DNA from: Salinivibrio kushneri
GTDB lineage: Bacteria > Pseudomonadota > Gammaproteobacteria > Enterobacterales > Vibrionaceae
Assembly (NCBI RefSeq): GCF_005280275.1
Contig: NZ_CP040021.1
Span: forward strand, 1,327,001 to 1,391,000
Direction: 5' to 3'
DNA length: 64,000 nucleotides
Of this stretch, positions 39,297 through 48,560 are shown piece by piece (positions within the stretch are counted from its first letter, which is position 1; each line of letters begins with the position of its first letter). Made by a program: the position numbers and the translations under genes. The notes beneath the pieces were generated by a model. It made no database searches and had not been told where the DNA came from. It saw only the letters and a list, made by a program, of their open reading frames with translations.

Positions 39297-40199
39297 ATGC
39301 CGAAAACAGATGATCTCGTCCTCTTTGCTCAAGTCGCCGAATGTGGCTCTTTTAGCAAGGTAGCGGAAATAAATTCGCTGACAAATTCCGTAGTTAGCAA
39401 GCGGATTAAAAAACTCGAAGAAGGCTTAGGTGTGCAGCTTTTGTATCGCACCACGCGCAAACTGACACTGACCGATGCCGGGCGTACCTTGTATCAAGGT
39501 GCAAAAAATGTGAAGCAGGCCGCTGATGAGGCCTTTGATGCGGTCGCAGGGCTCGGAGAGTCAATAACCGGCCAGATTAAAATTTCAGTGCCGACCATTT
39601 CTGGCGAGCTATTACTCGCTGAAGCGGTGGCAGCGTTTTGTGGGCAATATCCGGGCCTTAACATTGATATGTCGCTGGACAATCGCTTTGTTGATTTAAT
39701 TGATGAAGGCTTTGATTTGGTTATCCGCACCGGTTACCTCGAGGACTCTAGCTTAATTGCACGCCATATTATCGACTCACAATGGGTAGTGTGTGCGGCA
39801 CCCAGCTATATTGCGCGTCATGGCCGGCCGCAACATCCGATTGAGTTAAAACAACATAATTGCTTGCAATATGCCTACCAAACCACGGGGGCCAGTGACT
39901 GGGAATTTAAAGGCGAGCACAAAAACCAAGTCATTAAAGTGGCCGGTAATTTTTCGACCGACAACCCCATCGCCTTGCGACAAGGCGCGCTAAGTGGTCA
40001 TGGCATCGCGTATGTACCGCGGTGTTTAGTCTATGACGACTTGATGCAGGGCGTATTGGTTGATCTTTTTCCTGACCAAGTAGGCAAAAAGCTCGGGATT
40101 TATGCGGTATATCCATTCACTCGCCAGCCGCCTAAAAAAGTGCGTTTGCTGATAGAGCACATCCGCAATAAATACCTTGCCATTCAGCATTGCTTTTAG
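39297..40199 (+). CDS. LysR-type transcriptional regulator, probable regulator of lactate genes
   Basis: A 300-aa regulator: N-terminal winged helix (residues 1-60, DLVLFAQVAECGSFSKVAEINSLTNSVVSKRIKKLEEGLGVQLLYRTTRKLTLTDAG) and a substrate-binding domain in the rest (GQIKISVPTISGELLL...). It is divergent from lldP-dld with a 177-bp gap holding a palindromic site, so control of lactate use is the natural inference; no effector can be read from sequence. ATG 39297 has little ribosome-site sequence. Confidence 0.87.
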   Translation: MPKTDDLVLFAQVAECGSFSKVAEINSLTNSVVSKRIKKLEEGLGVQLLYRTTRKLTLTDAGRTLYQGAKNVKQAADEAFDAVAGLGESITGQIKISVPTISGELLLAEAVAAFCGQYPGLNIDMSLDNRFVDLIDEGFDLVIRTGYLEDSSLIARHIIDSQWVVCAAPSYIARHGRPQHPIELKQHNCLQYAYQTTGASDWEFKGEHKNQVIKVAGNFSTDNPIALRQGALSGHGIAYVPRCLVYDDLMQGVLVDLFPDQVGKKLGIYAVYPFTRQPPKKVRLLIEHIRNKYLAIQHCF

Positions 40200-40254
40200 G
40201 AAGCAGCGCGCCGTGGGCTCATAGATTGAGCCCATGCGATAGCTGTTAGAAGCG

Positions 40255-41079
40255 CTATTTAAGCATTTTGGCCATTTCACGCCCTGAGCCAATGACATCG
40301 TCGATATTCGCGACCACGGTTTTAGGCAAACCGAGAATGTTGTACTCGAGCTGCTGTTCGAGCCAATCGAGCTTGGAGTCGGTGGTAACAAACTCCCCCC
40401 AAGCGACGTCGATTTTATTGGCTAAGCGAAGTATGCCCGCCAATGGCGAAAACTGCTCATCGTGTACGGGAGAAAACTGATAACGAATCGCATCGCTTAG
40501 CCCTTGAGGGAAATTCCAAGTTTGTGCAAGCTCGCCACCTAACTCGGCGCTGGTGATCCCCAAAATAAGCTGCTGTGCCTCTTGCTTGGGCTTACCCGCT
40601 TCCATATGGAGATTAATGCGGTCTAACTTGTCGTAAGCGGTGGTCATGATCAGCAACTCACCGAGATTATGGAGCATCCCTGCAGTGAATGCCTCGTTAC
40701 CGTCCATTCTTAATGCATGTGCCAGGGCTTTACTCAAGGTTGCAATTTCGAACGTGTGTTGCCAAAAGGCATCCATATCCACTTCGTCATCGACGTCAAA
40801 AGCACTCATCAGTGCGCTAGACACCACCAGGGTTCTGACAGGGCCCAAACCAAGCCGGATAACGGCCTCGTTGACAGAGCCCACGTTTCGGGCGCGACCA
40901 AAATAGGCTGAATTAGACAAGCGAAGCACACGCGCGGAGATGACCTGGTCGTAGGCGATTTTTTCGGCGATTTGATTAAGCTCAGCGTCATGGCTGTTGA
41001 CCAACTCAATCAATTCTTGCACGACTTTGGGGATCTTGGGGAGACGATCGATAAGCTCGACTAAGCGACTGGATTCCAT
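40255..41079 (-). CDS. HDOD domain protein
   Basis: A 274-aa cytosolic protein, nearly all of it an HDOD domain (residues about 5-210): LPKIPKVVQELIELVNSHDAELNQIAEKIAYDQVISARVLRLSNSAYFG, then AFTAGMLHNLGELLI, where the HD-type metal ligands are degenerate as in the family. HDOD proteins act as signalling or scaffold modules and are not expected to hydrolyse c-di-GMP. No EAL or receiver domain is attached. A perfect 11-bp inverted repeat lies just upstream. Confidence 0.87.
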   Translation of the reverse strand: MESSRLVELIDRLPKIPKVVQELIELVNSHDAELNQIAEKIAYDQVISARVLRLSNSAYFGRARNVGSVNEAVIRLGLGPVRTLVVSSALMSAFDVDDEVDMDAFWQHTFEIATLSKALAHALRMDGNEAFTAGMLHNLGELLIMTTAYDKLDRINLHMEAGKPKQEAQQLILGITSAELGGELAQTWNFPQGLSDAIRYQFSPVHDEQFSPLAGILRLANKIDVAWGEFVTTDSKLDWLEQQLEYNILGLPKTVVANIDDVIGSGREMAKMLK

Positions 41080-41096
41080 AACAACTTCCTTCAGCG

Positions 41097-41128
41097 TTGG
41101 CTCTGATTTAACTATAGATCAGAGCCAA
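41097..41128. repeat. Perfect inverted repeat upstream of the HDOD gene
   Basis: TTGGCTCTGAT (41097-41107) and ATCAGAGCCAA (41118-41128) with a 10-nt loop. No T tract follows on either strand, so it does not look like a terminator. It begins 18 bp before the HDOD start and could be an operator or an mRNA leader structure. Confidence 0.75.
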
Positions 41129-41146
41129 AGGCTTTAGGGAAGAAAA

Positions 41147-41866
41147 TTACTCTGTGGCGGGGGTGGCGCAGTAAGCCTGTTTTCTGGCATTAAATCGGTC
41201 TACCAGGTTTTGAATGGCCTCTTCGCAGTAGGGGCGCAAACCACTGGCCACCATGGTTTTGCATCCGTGTCCCACACGCTGCCCATCGACAATAAAATCA
41301 AAGGCAAGATCGACTTTTCCGCGTTTGCCGCTCACGTGCATCATCGAATCTGATAAAGCGACATCGGCAGAGTTGATTGAGAGATCATCAAACGCCAAGC
41401 TCATTTTCTCGTACATGACTAAAGGACGTTCCGTGTTGATCATCATTTGTTGCTCCCGCATCAGTGGCACCATGATATGCGGGAAGTTCTTACCGGAAAA
41501 CTGCACGTAGTGCTCGGCGATCTCTGTTGCTAATGCTTTATCGTGACGTGTCTGACCATGGCGTGTCATGGTGAGATAAAGCTTTTGGTTATCATCGATG
41601 ACGGTAACGCTATTGCCTGTATCGACAATTGATAAGGGCGTGTTGGCACTGATCATACCATTGAATTGAATCTCGATTTGCTCGCTGATCCCTGTTTTAG
41701 CCAATAAGATAGAAAGCAGCAAATCTCCAGGCACACAGAAGCGTGACGCGTCCGTGTCATGAATCGGGTTAAAGTCGCCGGCGATACGTTTAGCAAAGTC
41801 ACTTGCTTGCTGGCGAGTAAAAATCAGTTTGCCATCTTGCTCGTTGTAATAATCTTCTAGTTTCAT
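41147..41866 (-). CDS. DUF3581 family protein, MaoC-like hot-dog features
   Basis: A 239-aa protein matching DUF3581 of Vibrionaceae and relatives. The N-terminal region FTRQQASDFAKRIAGDFNPIHDTDASRFCVPGDLL has the D-F-N-P-x-H pattern of MaoC-type hot-dog hydratases, so an acyl-thioester ligand is conceivable; this is inference. I prefer ATG 41866 (MKLEDYYNEQDGKLIFTRQQ) to the ATG eleven codons upstream because it gives the family length; neither has a good ribosome site. It lies 67 bp upstream of the HDOD gene on the same strand. Confidence 0.8.
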   Translation of the reverse strand: MKLEDYYNEQDGKLIFTRQQASDFAKRIAGDFNPIHDTDASRFCVPGDLLLSILLAKTGISEQIEIQFNGMISANTPLSIVDTGNSVTVIDDNQKLYLTMTRHGQTRHDKALATEIAEHYVQFSGKNFPHIMVPLMREQQMMINTERPLVMYEKMSLAFDDLSINSADVALSDSMMHVSGKRGKVDLAFDFIVDGQRVGHGCKTMVASGLRPYCEEAIQNLVDRFNARKQAYCATPATE

Positions 41867-42054
41867 AATGGTTAACAGATGCGAGAAATAGGCAGACATT
41901 GTAACTCAAGCGACGCGCGGCATTGGTCTAGCCAGTCGTTGCATTGTCCTTTTGTGATTAGAGTCAACGACTAAGGTCTAAAGCCTTACTACTTCAATGG
42001 TAAGCATGAGCGTGTTATAAACTCAATAAACAGGTCACGGCATAGGAACGACGT

Positions 42055-42771
42055 ATGGCATTCCCTTATCGACACATCGTAGTTTTGACAGGTGCGGGCA
42101 TATCTGCAGAGTCAGGGATTAGAACCTTCCGAGATCAAGATGGCCTTTGGGAAGAGCATCATATTGAAGACGTTGCAACGCCTGAGGGCTTTGAGAGAAA
42201 CCCGACCCTTGTTCAGCAGTTTTATAATGATCGTCGGCGCCAGTTACAAGGAGAAATCACCCCCAACCCGGCCCACGAGGCTCTGGCACGCCTAGAGCAG
42301 GAAACCGAGGCCACTGTGCTTGTTGTGACCCAAAACATTGATAATCTTCACGAGCGCGCGGGCACACACAATATCATTCATATGCACGGTGAGCTGTTAA
42401 AGGCGCGTTGTAGCCACTCGCAGCAAACCATCGATTGGACCGGCGATATTCAGGTGTCCGATCACTGCCATTGTTGCCAGATGCCCGCTCCGCTGAGACC
42501 ACACGTGGTGTGGTTCGGAGAGATGCCCCTGGGAATGGGGAAAATTCATGATGCCCTTAATCAAGCGGATTTGTTTATTTCTATTGGCACCTCTGGGGCG
42601 GTGTATCCCGCGGCAGGGTTTGTGCACGAAGCGGCAATGCATGGTGCGCACACTATTGAAATAAACTTGGAGCCCAGCGCCGTGGAAAGTGAATTTAATG
42701 AGCGGCGTTACGGGAAGGCGAGCACACTCGTGCCTAAGCTGGTGGAGGAAATTCTGGCACTGGAGCAGTAA
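42055..42771 (+). CDS. cobB: NAD-dependent protein deacylase CobB (sirtuin)
   Basis: A 238-aa class III sirtuin that removes acetyl and succinyl groups from protein lysines using NAD+. Motifs: [20 protein letters not shown] (NAD), [12 protein letters not shown] with the catalytic HMHGEL, and [12 protein letters not shown]. The FYNDRR stretch supplies the Tyr and Arg typical of desuccinylating sirtuins. The Zn region has the reduced cysteine set also seen in E. coli CobB. It faces the pot genes tail to tail, 58 bp away. Confidence 0.93.
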   Translation: MAFPYRHIVVLTGAGISAESGIRTFRDQDGLWEEHHIEDVATPEGFERNPTLVQQFYNDRRRQLQGEITPNPAHEALARLEQETEATVLVVTQNIDNLHERAGTHNIIHMHGELLKARCSHSQQTIDWTGDIQVSDHCHCCQMPAPLRPHVVWFGEMPLGMGKIHDALNQADLFISIGTSGAVYPAAGFVHEAAMHGAHTIEINLEPSAVESEFNERRYGKASTLVPKLVEEILALEQ

Positions 42772-42790
42772 CGCAAGAGGATACAGATAG

Positions 42791-42819
42791 AAAAGGGCTG
42801 CTGGTGGAATAGCAGCCCT
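42791..42819 (-). terminator. Rho-independent terminator after potC
   Basis: AGGGCTGCT (42794-42802) pairs with AGCAGCCCT (42811-42819) over 8 nt; on the minus strand it is followed by TTTTCTATC. It lies directly after the potC stop, showing that the operon ends without potD. Confidence 0.8.
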
Positions 42820-42829
42820 AGCGCACGGG

Positions 42830-43600
42830 TTACTGTAACCTGTCTTTCGCGAGCCACTGCGAGCACATAACCAACACCAATGACACCAACAGCATGATGG
42901 TGGCAAGCGCATTCACTTCTGGTGACACGCCCACTTTTACCATCGAATAGATCTTTAATGGCAAAATTTCATAGCTTGGCCCTGTCACAAACGAGCTAAC
43001 GATGACGTCGTCCAGCGAAAGAGTAAAACTTAGTAGCCAACCTGCACCGACCGCCGGTGCCGCCAGTGGCAAAATAATCTTGCTAAGGATCACCCATTCG
43101 CTCGCGCCTAAATCACGCGCCGCTTCAAGCATTTTAACGTCAAAGCCATTTAAGCGGCTATAAACAGTGACTACTACGAATGGTAAGCAGAAGGTGATAT
43201 GAGAAAGCAGTAGGGTCAAAAAGCCCAGTTGTGCGCCCATCAACACAAATAGCGCCAATAACGAAATAGCCATCACAATGTCCGGGGACATCATCACCAC
43301 AAAGAGCATGCCATTGACAAATTGTTTGCCACGAAAGCGGTAGCGAAAGAGGGCGACGGCGGTCAAGCTACCAATAATGGCAGCAGCACTAGCAGAAAAG
43401 ACCGCAATGGTTAATGAGTTACCCGCCGCTTGCATCAGGCTATGATTATTGATCAGCTGCCCATACCACTCCCAGGTAAAGCCTTTCCAACTCATGCCGA
43501 ATTTGCTGGCATTGAACGAGTTAACGATCAGAACCAGGATAGGGATGTAGAGAAAGGCGTAAACCAAGGAGAGAAAGCTGTTTCTAAGCCACCGGATCAT
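42830..43600 (-). CDS. potC: Spermidine/putrescine ABC transporter permease PotC
   Basis: A 256-aa permease with six membrane segments and the cytoplasmic [25 protein letters not shown] loop that contacts the ATPase. ATG 43600 overlaps the potB stop (ATGA); the frame is open 8 codons further up, but those lie inside potB. It forms the polyamine importer with PotA and PotB. In E. coli potD, the periplasmic binding protein gene, follows; here a terminator and convergent cobB take its place. Confidence 0.92.
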   Translation of the reverse strand: MIRWLRNSFLSLVYAFLYIPILVLIVNSFNASKFGMSWKGFTWEWYGQLINNHSLMQAAGNSLTIAVFSASAAAIIGSLTAVALFRYRFRGKQFVNGMLFVVMMSPDIVMAISLLALFVLMGAQLGFLTLLLSHITFCLPFVVVTVYSRLNGFDVKMLEAARDLGASEWVILSKIILPLAAPAVGAGWLLSFTLSLDDVIVSSFVTGPSYEILPLKIYSMVKVGVSPEVNALATIMLLVSLVLVMCSQWLAKDRLQ

Positions 43601-44448
43601 AATGCCTCCTTGCGATTCATCCACTTACCCACACGCCAATACGCAAACAGCAACAGCCCCATTAACACTGTCAGAGAAATACTGGCCGCTGAGCCAAACG
43701 GCCAATCGCGAACGTTCAAAATCTGACTTTTAATCACGTTACCAATCAGTAGGTTTTTTGCGCCTCCGAGCAAATCCGAGACGTAGAACATGCCTAGCGC
43801 AGGGAGAATCACTAGCAAGCTGCCGGCAATAATGCCGGGTGTGGTCAGTGGTAGGATCACCCGCAAAAAGCATTGGAGTTTATTGGCACCTAAATCACGC
43901 GCCGCCTCCAAATAGCTACGATCGAGTTTCTCGATGCTCGAATACAAGGGCAGGATCATAAATGGCAGCAAAATATAGACAAGGCCCACCATCACCGCAT
44001 ATTCGGTATACATGATGCGAACGGGGCGTTCTATTAAGCCAAGCCACATCATACTTTCATTGAGCAGCCCTCGAGTGCCAAGAAAGATTTTTAGTCCGTA
44101 CGTGCGGATCAAAGAGTTGGTCCAAAAGGGGACAATCACTAAAAACAGCATCAAAGGTCGTGTGCTTTTCGGCATTTTGGCAATAATAAACGCGAATGGA
44201 TAGCCAATCAGTAGGCAAATCAGGGTCGCCAAGGCCGCCATGTAGAATGAGTGCCAGACCACTTTGGCATAAAGCGGATCGAGCAGTTTTGCATAATTGC
44301 TCAGCGTAAAGGTCATCTCGATGAGATCAGCGTCATCGCGGGTTAAAAAGCTGGTCGCGATAATCATTAGGTTGGGTAAAAAAACAAAGACCAGCAACCA
44401 ACCCACGACCAAGCCTACGATGGCGGTTTGCAGATTAAGCTTTTTCAT
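43597..44448 (-). CDS. potB: Spermidine/putrescine ABC transporter permease PotB
   Basis: A 283-aa permease with six membrane segments and the ATPase-contact loop [27 protein letters not shown]. It starts 14 bp before the end of potA and overlaps potC by 4 bp. Full length compared with E. coli PotB. Confidence 0.93.
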   Translation of the reverse strand: MKKLNLQTAIVGLVVGWLLVFVFLPNLMIIATSFLTRDDADLIEMTFTLSNYAKLLDPLYAKVVWHSFYMAALATLICLLIGYPFAFIIAKMPKSTRPLMLFLVIVPFWTNSLIRTYGLKIFLGTRGLLNESMMWLGLIERPVRIMYTEYAVMVGLVYILLPFMILPLYSSIEKLDRSYLEAARDLGANKLQCFLRVILPLTTPGIIAGSLLVILPALGMFYVSDLLGGAKNLLIGNVIKSQILNVRDWPFGSAASISLTVLMGLLLFAYWRVGKWMNRKEAL

Positions 44449-45550
44449 CGGCCAATACCACCTCCCAGCTTTCTACCCAGGTCAGAGCGACTTTCTGATC
44501 GATGGAGTGATCAACGTCAGGATCGTCTTCATTAAAGAACTCGCTCACCATCACGGTTTGCCCTGATGGCAACTCGAGTACCGAGTCGAGGGTCATGCCC
44601 TTGTAATTTCGCTCGCGTACGTAGCCCACAATACCATTGGGCTCGGCATTGCCATGAATTTCTTCTAAGCGGATGTCTTCAGGGCGAAGCAATACCTTGA
44701 TCGCGTCACCCGGATGCACATCGAGCTTGCAATAAACCTCACACTCACGAGATTCAACCCGGGCCCAAATACGCTTGTCATCAATGTGTTTGATGACAGT
44801 GGCATCAAACACATTGATTTCGCCAATAAAGCGTGCCACGAATAAATTCTTAGGCTCTTCATAAATCTCACGCGGTGAGCCGTCTTGCTCGATTTCGCCA
44901 TCACGCATAACGATAATACGATCTGACATCGAGAGGGCTTCTTCTTGGTCGTGGGTGACGAAGATAAAGGTAATCCCAAGCTTGCGCTGCAGCTGTTTCA
45001 GCTCCATCTGCATTTGTTTGCGCAGTTTGTAATCGAGTGCAGAAAGGGATTCATCCAGCAAGAGCACGCTCGGTTTATTCACCACGGCACGTGCGATAGC
45101 GATACGTTGCTGCTGTCCGCCAGACAATTGATGAGGTTTACGAGAGGCATAATGGTCAAGTTGTACCATTCGCAGCGCTTCCATCACTCGAGGTTCAATC
45201 TGGTGATGATCCACGCCCTGCATGCGTAGGCCAAAAGCGACGTTTTCAAACACTGTCATGTGTGGGAAAAGGGCATAGCTTTGAAAGACAGTGTTTACAT
45301 TGCGTTTTTCTGCTGGCAGGTTAGTGACATCTTTACCATCGATAACGACAGCGCCACTGTCGGCATCTTCCAGCCCCGCAATCAAACGGAGCACTGTTGT
45401 TTTGCCACAGCCTGAAGGGCCAAGGATAGTTAGGAATTCTCCGTTATTGACCGTTAGGTTGAAACGGGAGATGATTTCTTTGCCGTCGAAACTTTTGGTT
45501 AGTGACGCGAGCTCGACAACCGGTTTGTGAGATACATTTGCGTGCTTCAA
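44435..45550 (-). CDS. potA: Spermidine/putrescine ABC transporter ATPase PotA
   Basis: A 371-aa ATPase very like E. coli PotA. Walker [10 protein letters not shown], signature [14 protein letters not shown], Walker [12 protein letters not shown] and a C-terminal TOBE regulatory domain ([48 protein letters not shown]) are all present. The start is TTG 45550 behind AGAGAGAACG; it gives [21 protein letters not shown], which aligns with PotA from the first strand. First gene of potABC. Confidence 0.93.
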   Translation of the reverse strand: MKHANVSHKPVVELASLTKSFDGKEIISRFNLTVNNGEFLTILGPSGCGKTTVLRLIAGLEDADSGAVVIDGKDVTNLPAEKRNVNTVFQSYALFPHMTVFENVAFGLRMQGVDHHQIEPRVMEALRMVQLDHYASRKPHQLSGGQQQRIAIARAVVNKPSVLLLDESLSALDYKLRKQMQMELKQLQRKLGITFIFVTHDQEEALSMSDRIIVMRDGEIEQDGSPREIYEEPKNLFVARFIGEINVFDATVIKHIDDKRIWARVESRECEVYCKLDVHPGDAIKVLLRPEDIRLEEIHGNAEPNGIVGYVRERNYKGMTLDSVLELPSGQTVMVSEFFNEDDPDVDHSIDQKVALTWVESWEVVLADEKA

Positions 45551-45821
45551 TGGTTCGTTCTCTCTCTACCTGGCAAATTGTCTTGTACATTCGTACCCAT
45601 AAAACAGACGGCGCATAATAGACGCGTGGCAATCGAAGTTAAAGCAGTTTTTCGCGCGTGTTGGCACTTGTGTCTCTGTTGTCCATTAAGGTATCCAGCC
45701 TAAACCAGACCATTATCTACGCAAAGCCAATCTGGTTATTTTTCCTTATTTGTCAGAATGGTTTTTGGCTATGGGTTACAGTCAGATATACTGGGTGCAT
45801 TAGTCATGATAGATAACGATT

Positions 45822-46649
45822 ATGAGTCAACAAGAATACAATAATGCTTTACATATCGGTGGGTCGGTAGAAACGGCGCTAAACGGTCGCTACCGGCTCG
45901 ATCCATTTGAGATAATCAAAGAAGCCTTCTCTCAGACCTTCAAGCACTTCTGGTCGTTTTTGCCCGCCACCTTGTGCCTATTCGCGGCTCAAATAGGTAT
46001 TTTAATGCTGATGCTGACGTTGTTGTTGGGGGCACCGTCGCATTTATTTGAGGCATTGGTCGGTCAACGTGAGCTGACCACAGATATGATTTCATCTGTG
46101 TGGTTGGCGAATTTTACTTCTGAGGTTCTGATTGCGCCATTATATGCGGGGGCGAGCTTAATGGGCTTGAGTCACGCTATAGGGTTTCGTTCTAAACCAC
46201 GCCATTTGCTAAAAGGGTTGGTATTTGCGTTGCCCGTGACGGTGGTGATCTGCCTGTCAGCGACACTGCAAAGTGTGGCGAGTATGATTTTTCCATTGCT
46301 GAGCCTGTATGTTGCGATGGCATTTTCCATGTCGCCGTTATTGATTTGTGAAAAGCGTCTCACGCCAGTTAAAGCACTTACCGTATCCTTTCGAGCGGTA
46401 AACAAGAAATTGTTCCAAATGGCAACCATCTATGCGGTTGTAGGCGTGCTATTTCTCATTTCTTTTGCCACTGCTGGCTTTGCCTTGGTTTGGGCGTTAC
46501 CCTTTCTCTTCAACGTTAAAGGTGTGATTTACCGAGAAATGTTTGGCGTTGGTGTCGAGGTGACAGTGTCACAAAACGAGAATAAAGAAGGGGCGTCACA
46601 CAGTACGACTAACTCGTCGTCACCTGACCAAGACACCTTTGACGCCTAA
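45822..46649 (+). CDS. Polytopic membrane protein of unknown function
   Basis: A 275-aa protein I do not recognise. A soluble N-terminus (about 45 residues, RLDPFEIIKEAFSQTFKHFWSFLPA) leads into five or six hydrophobic segments between residues 45 and 240, and a Ser/Thr/Asp-rich cytoplasmic tail ends it. The FEIIKEAFSQTFKHFW start resembles small integral-membrane families that have an amphipathic helix before the first span. It is followed 30 bp later by a DUF2987 gene on the same strand, so they may act together. A matS site lies near its 3' end. Confidence 0.75.
   Translation: MSQQEYNNALHIGGSVETALNGRYRLDPFEIIKEAFSQTFKHFWSFLPATLCLFAAQIGILMLMLTLLLGAPSHLFEALVGQRELTTDMISSVWLANFTSEVLIAPLYAGASLMGLSHAIGFRSKPRHLLKGLVFALPVTVVICLSATLQSVASMIFPLLSLYVAMAFSMSPLLICEKRLTPVKALTVSFRAVNKKLFQMATIYAVVGVLFLISFATAGFALVWALPFLFNVKGVIYREMFGVGVEVTVSQNENKEGASHSTTNSSSPDQDTFDA
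46560..46572. other. matS site, in the 275-aa membrane-protein gene
   Basis: GTGACAGTGTCAC, a perfect match to GTGACRNYGTCAC. Confidence 0.8.
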
Positions 46650-46679
46650 TTCCGCTTTAAGCCTGCAACTGGAGTTCCG

Positions 46680-47330
46680 ATGAAAAAACTAGCCAGTGTA
46701 CTGGTTATGCTGGGAATGGTGAGTGTCCCGGCCAGTGCCGATACATACCGCTTTAGCTACAGCAAGCTATTTACTCAGCTTAAACATAACATAGAAGAAG
46801 GGCACCCTGATATTGGCGTGGCGTACTTTATGGTCTCCGCCGAGTCGGGAGAGGTTTGTCCGATTTCTCGCGCATGGATGAGCAAGGAAGAACATTATGA
46901 AGCGTTTGATATCCCAGCCTCTCAAGCGTTACCGCTTCCTCTTGATAACCAGCTCCGCAAAGTGAATCCGGATGTTTTTGTTGAAACGCCTGCCGATCGA
47001 AACTGTGATATCTCGTTCCAAGTGTTGGTTGATAAGCCCGTAGGAAAGCAATTAACTAGCCAGCAGATCCAGGGCTGGTTGCCTCAGATGGACACCATGA
47101 TGGAAAACTTAGGCGGGATGTTTGCTTCTTGGTTTATGCCTAAGGCACAGGGCGTGGTTCTACATTTTGCGCCCTCGGTGACCGGCGCGGTGACCAGCAG
47201 TGAGGGGAATAAATACCCCATCGATGCTCACCAAGCCATTATCGATGTTAATCGTCTTGGCGATAGCACCACGTTAACGCTGCCAGATGCCCCCATCAAA
47301 GTGTCGCCTTGGTTGCCTAAAAACGGATAA
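46680..47330 (+). CDS. DUF2987 family exported protein
   Basis: A 216-aa protein with a clear signal peptide (MKKLASVLVMLGMVSVPASA). The mature protein begins DTYRFSYSKLFTQLKHNIEEGHPDIGVAYF, matching DUF2987 of Vibrionaceae and Shewanella relatives. Two Cys (EVCPISR and RNCDISF) could form a disulphide in the periplasm. Function unknown. CTGGAG precedes the ATG. It follows the membrane-protein gene by 30 bp, and a terminator lies 76 bp after its stop. Confidence 0.85.
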   Translation: MKKLASVLVMLGMVSVPASADTYRFSYSKLFTQLKHNIEEGHPDIGVAYFMVSAESGEVCPISRAWMSKEEHYEAFDIPASQALPLPLDNQLRKVNPDVFVETPADRNCDISFQVLVDKPVGKQLTSQQIQGWLPQMDTMMENLGGMFASWFMPKAQGVVLHFAPSVTGAVTSSEGNKYPIDAHQAIIDVNRLGDSTTLTLPDAPIKVSPWLPKNG

Positions 47331-47405
47331 ACGGGTAGAGGCTTTAAGTCTGTACTGAGCTTCAAAGATACAATGCGCACTATGATGTAGAAGATTGAAA
47401 CGACA

Positions 47406-47437
47406 AAAAACGCCCACTGTCTGAAGTGGGCGTTTTT
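47406..47437. terminator. Bidirectional terminator between the DUF2987 gene and ttcA
   Basis: AAAAACGCCCACT (47406-47418) and AGTGGGCGTTTTT (47425-47437), a perfect 13-bp stem with a 6-nt loop and A/T runs on both sides. It serves two convergent genes. Confidence 0.93.
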
Positions 47438-47485
47438 ATTAGCAGGCCATTTAGCGCCAACTATGATTCTGTCATGCTTCAAACA

Positions 47486-48415
47486 CTATGTGCCGACATT
47501 GACCACGTCGAGTGATAAATTGGGGTCAACTTCCACAGGGCTTTCTGAAACGGGCGCCGGATCGGTAAAGTTTTCTTTATCGAATGCAGTATCGCCGTCT
47601 CCCTCAAACGCCATCCCCGCTGCGACGGATTTAAAATCAAACAGCTCGATATCGGCCATATGGGAAGGGACGATATTTTGCATGGCTCGGAACATCGTCT
47701 CAATACGGCCTGGATACCGCTTGTCCCAATCTCGGAGCATATCTTTGATCACTTGGCGTTGTAGGTTGGGCTGTGAGCCACAAAGGTTACACGGAATGAT
47801 CGGGAAAGCTTTTTGCTCTGAGTAACGCTCAATGTCTTTTTCTCGACAATAGGCCAGTGGACGGATCACCACATGTTCGCCGTTATCAGAGACGAGCTTC
47901 GGTGGCATGCCTTTCATCTTGCCGCCGTAGAACATGTTTAAGAGCAAGGTCTCTAATATGTCGTCTCGATGGTGACCCAATGCAATTTTGGTCGCCCCCA
48001 GCTCTTTCGCTGTGCGATATAAGATACCGCGGCGAAGTCGCGAGCATAGGGAACAGGTTGTCTTGCCCTCAGGCACTTTCTCTTTGACAATGGAGTAAGT
48101 GTCTTCTTCAACAATTTTGTACTCGACGCCTAAGCTCTCCAAATACGCTGGCAAAATGTGCTCAGGAAACCCAGGTTGCTTTTGATCTAAATTGACCGCA
48201 ATGAGTTGGAATGAAACTGGCGCGCTCTTTTGCAGGCTTTGCAGCATATCAAGCAAGGTATAGCTGTCTTTGCCGCCTGATAAACAAACCATGATGCGAT
48301 CGCCGTCTTCAATCATATTAAAGTCGGCAATCGCTTGTCCGGTGTTGCGACGAATGCGCTTTTGCAGTTTATTAAATCCGTATTTTTGTGCTTTGCTCAG
48401 CTCTTCGGTGCTCAT
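47486..48415 (-). CDS. ttcA: tRNA 2-thiocytidine(32) synthetase TtcA
   Basis: A 309-aa PP-loop enzyme that thiolates cytidine 32 of certain tRNAs using an Fe-S cluster. The PP-loop [11 protein letters not shown] is near residue 36; CxxC pairs TCSLCSR and CNLCGSQP bind the cluster. ATG 48415 gives [22 protein letters not shown], the family start; the frame upstream is open but unlike the family. The C-terminal 45 residues are acidic and vary in the family. A second inverted repeat separates it from uspE. Confidence 0.93.
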   Translation of the reverse strand: MSTEELSKAQKYGFNKLQKRIRRNTGQAIADFNMIEDGDRIMVCLSGGKDSYTLLDMLQSLQKSAPVSFQLIAVNLDQKQPGFPEHILPAYLESLGVEYKIVEEDTYSIVKEKVPEGKTTCSLCSRLRRGILYRTAKELGATKIALGHHRDDILETLLLNMFYGGKMKGMPPKLVSDNGEHVVIRPLAYCREKDIERYSEQKAFPIIPCNLCGSQPNLQRQVIKDMLRDWDKRYPGRIETMFRAMQNIVPSHMADIELFDFKSVAAGMAFEGDGDTAFDKENFTDPAPVSESPVEVDPNLSLDVVNVGT

Positions 48416-48514
48416 AAGTACTATCGCGTTGTCAGGCAAGGTAAACGCATTACACTGCCAGTGTGCATGAATGGCGGGTATGATACGGATTTTGACCACA
48501 AATGCCAGTCACCC

Positions 48515-48539
48515 GCAGGCAGTGAATGCCACTGCCTGC
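48515..48539. repeat. Perfect inverted repeat between uspE and ttcA
   Basis: GCAGGCAGTG (48515-48524), loop AATGC, CACTGCCTGC (48530-48539). A strong 10-bp stem without a T tract on either strand; it may protect or process an uspE-ttcA transcript. Confidence 0.7.
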
Positions 48540-48560
48540 TAGATAAGGGAATGAGAAAGG

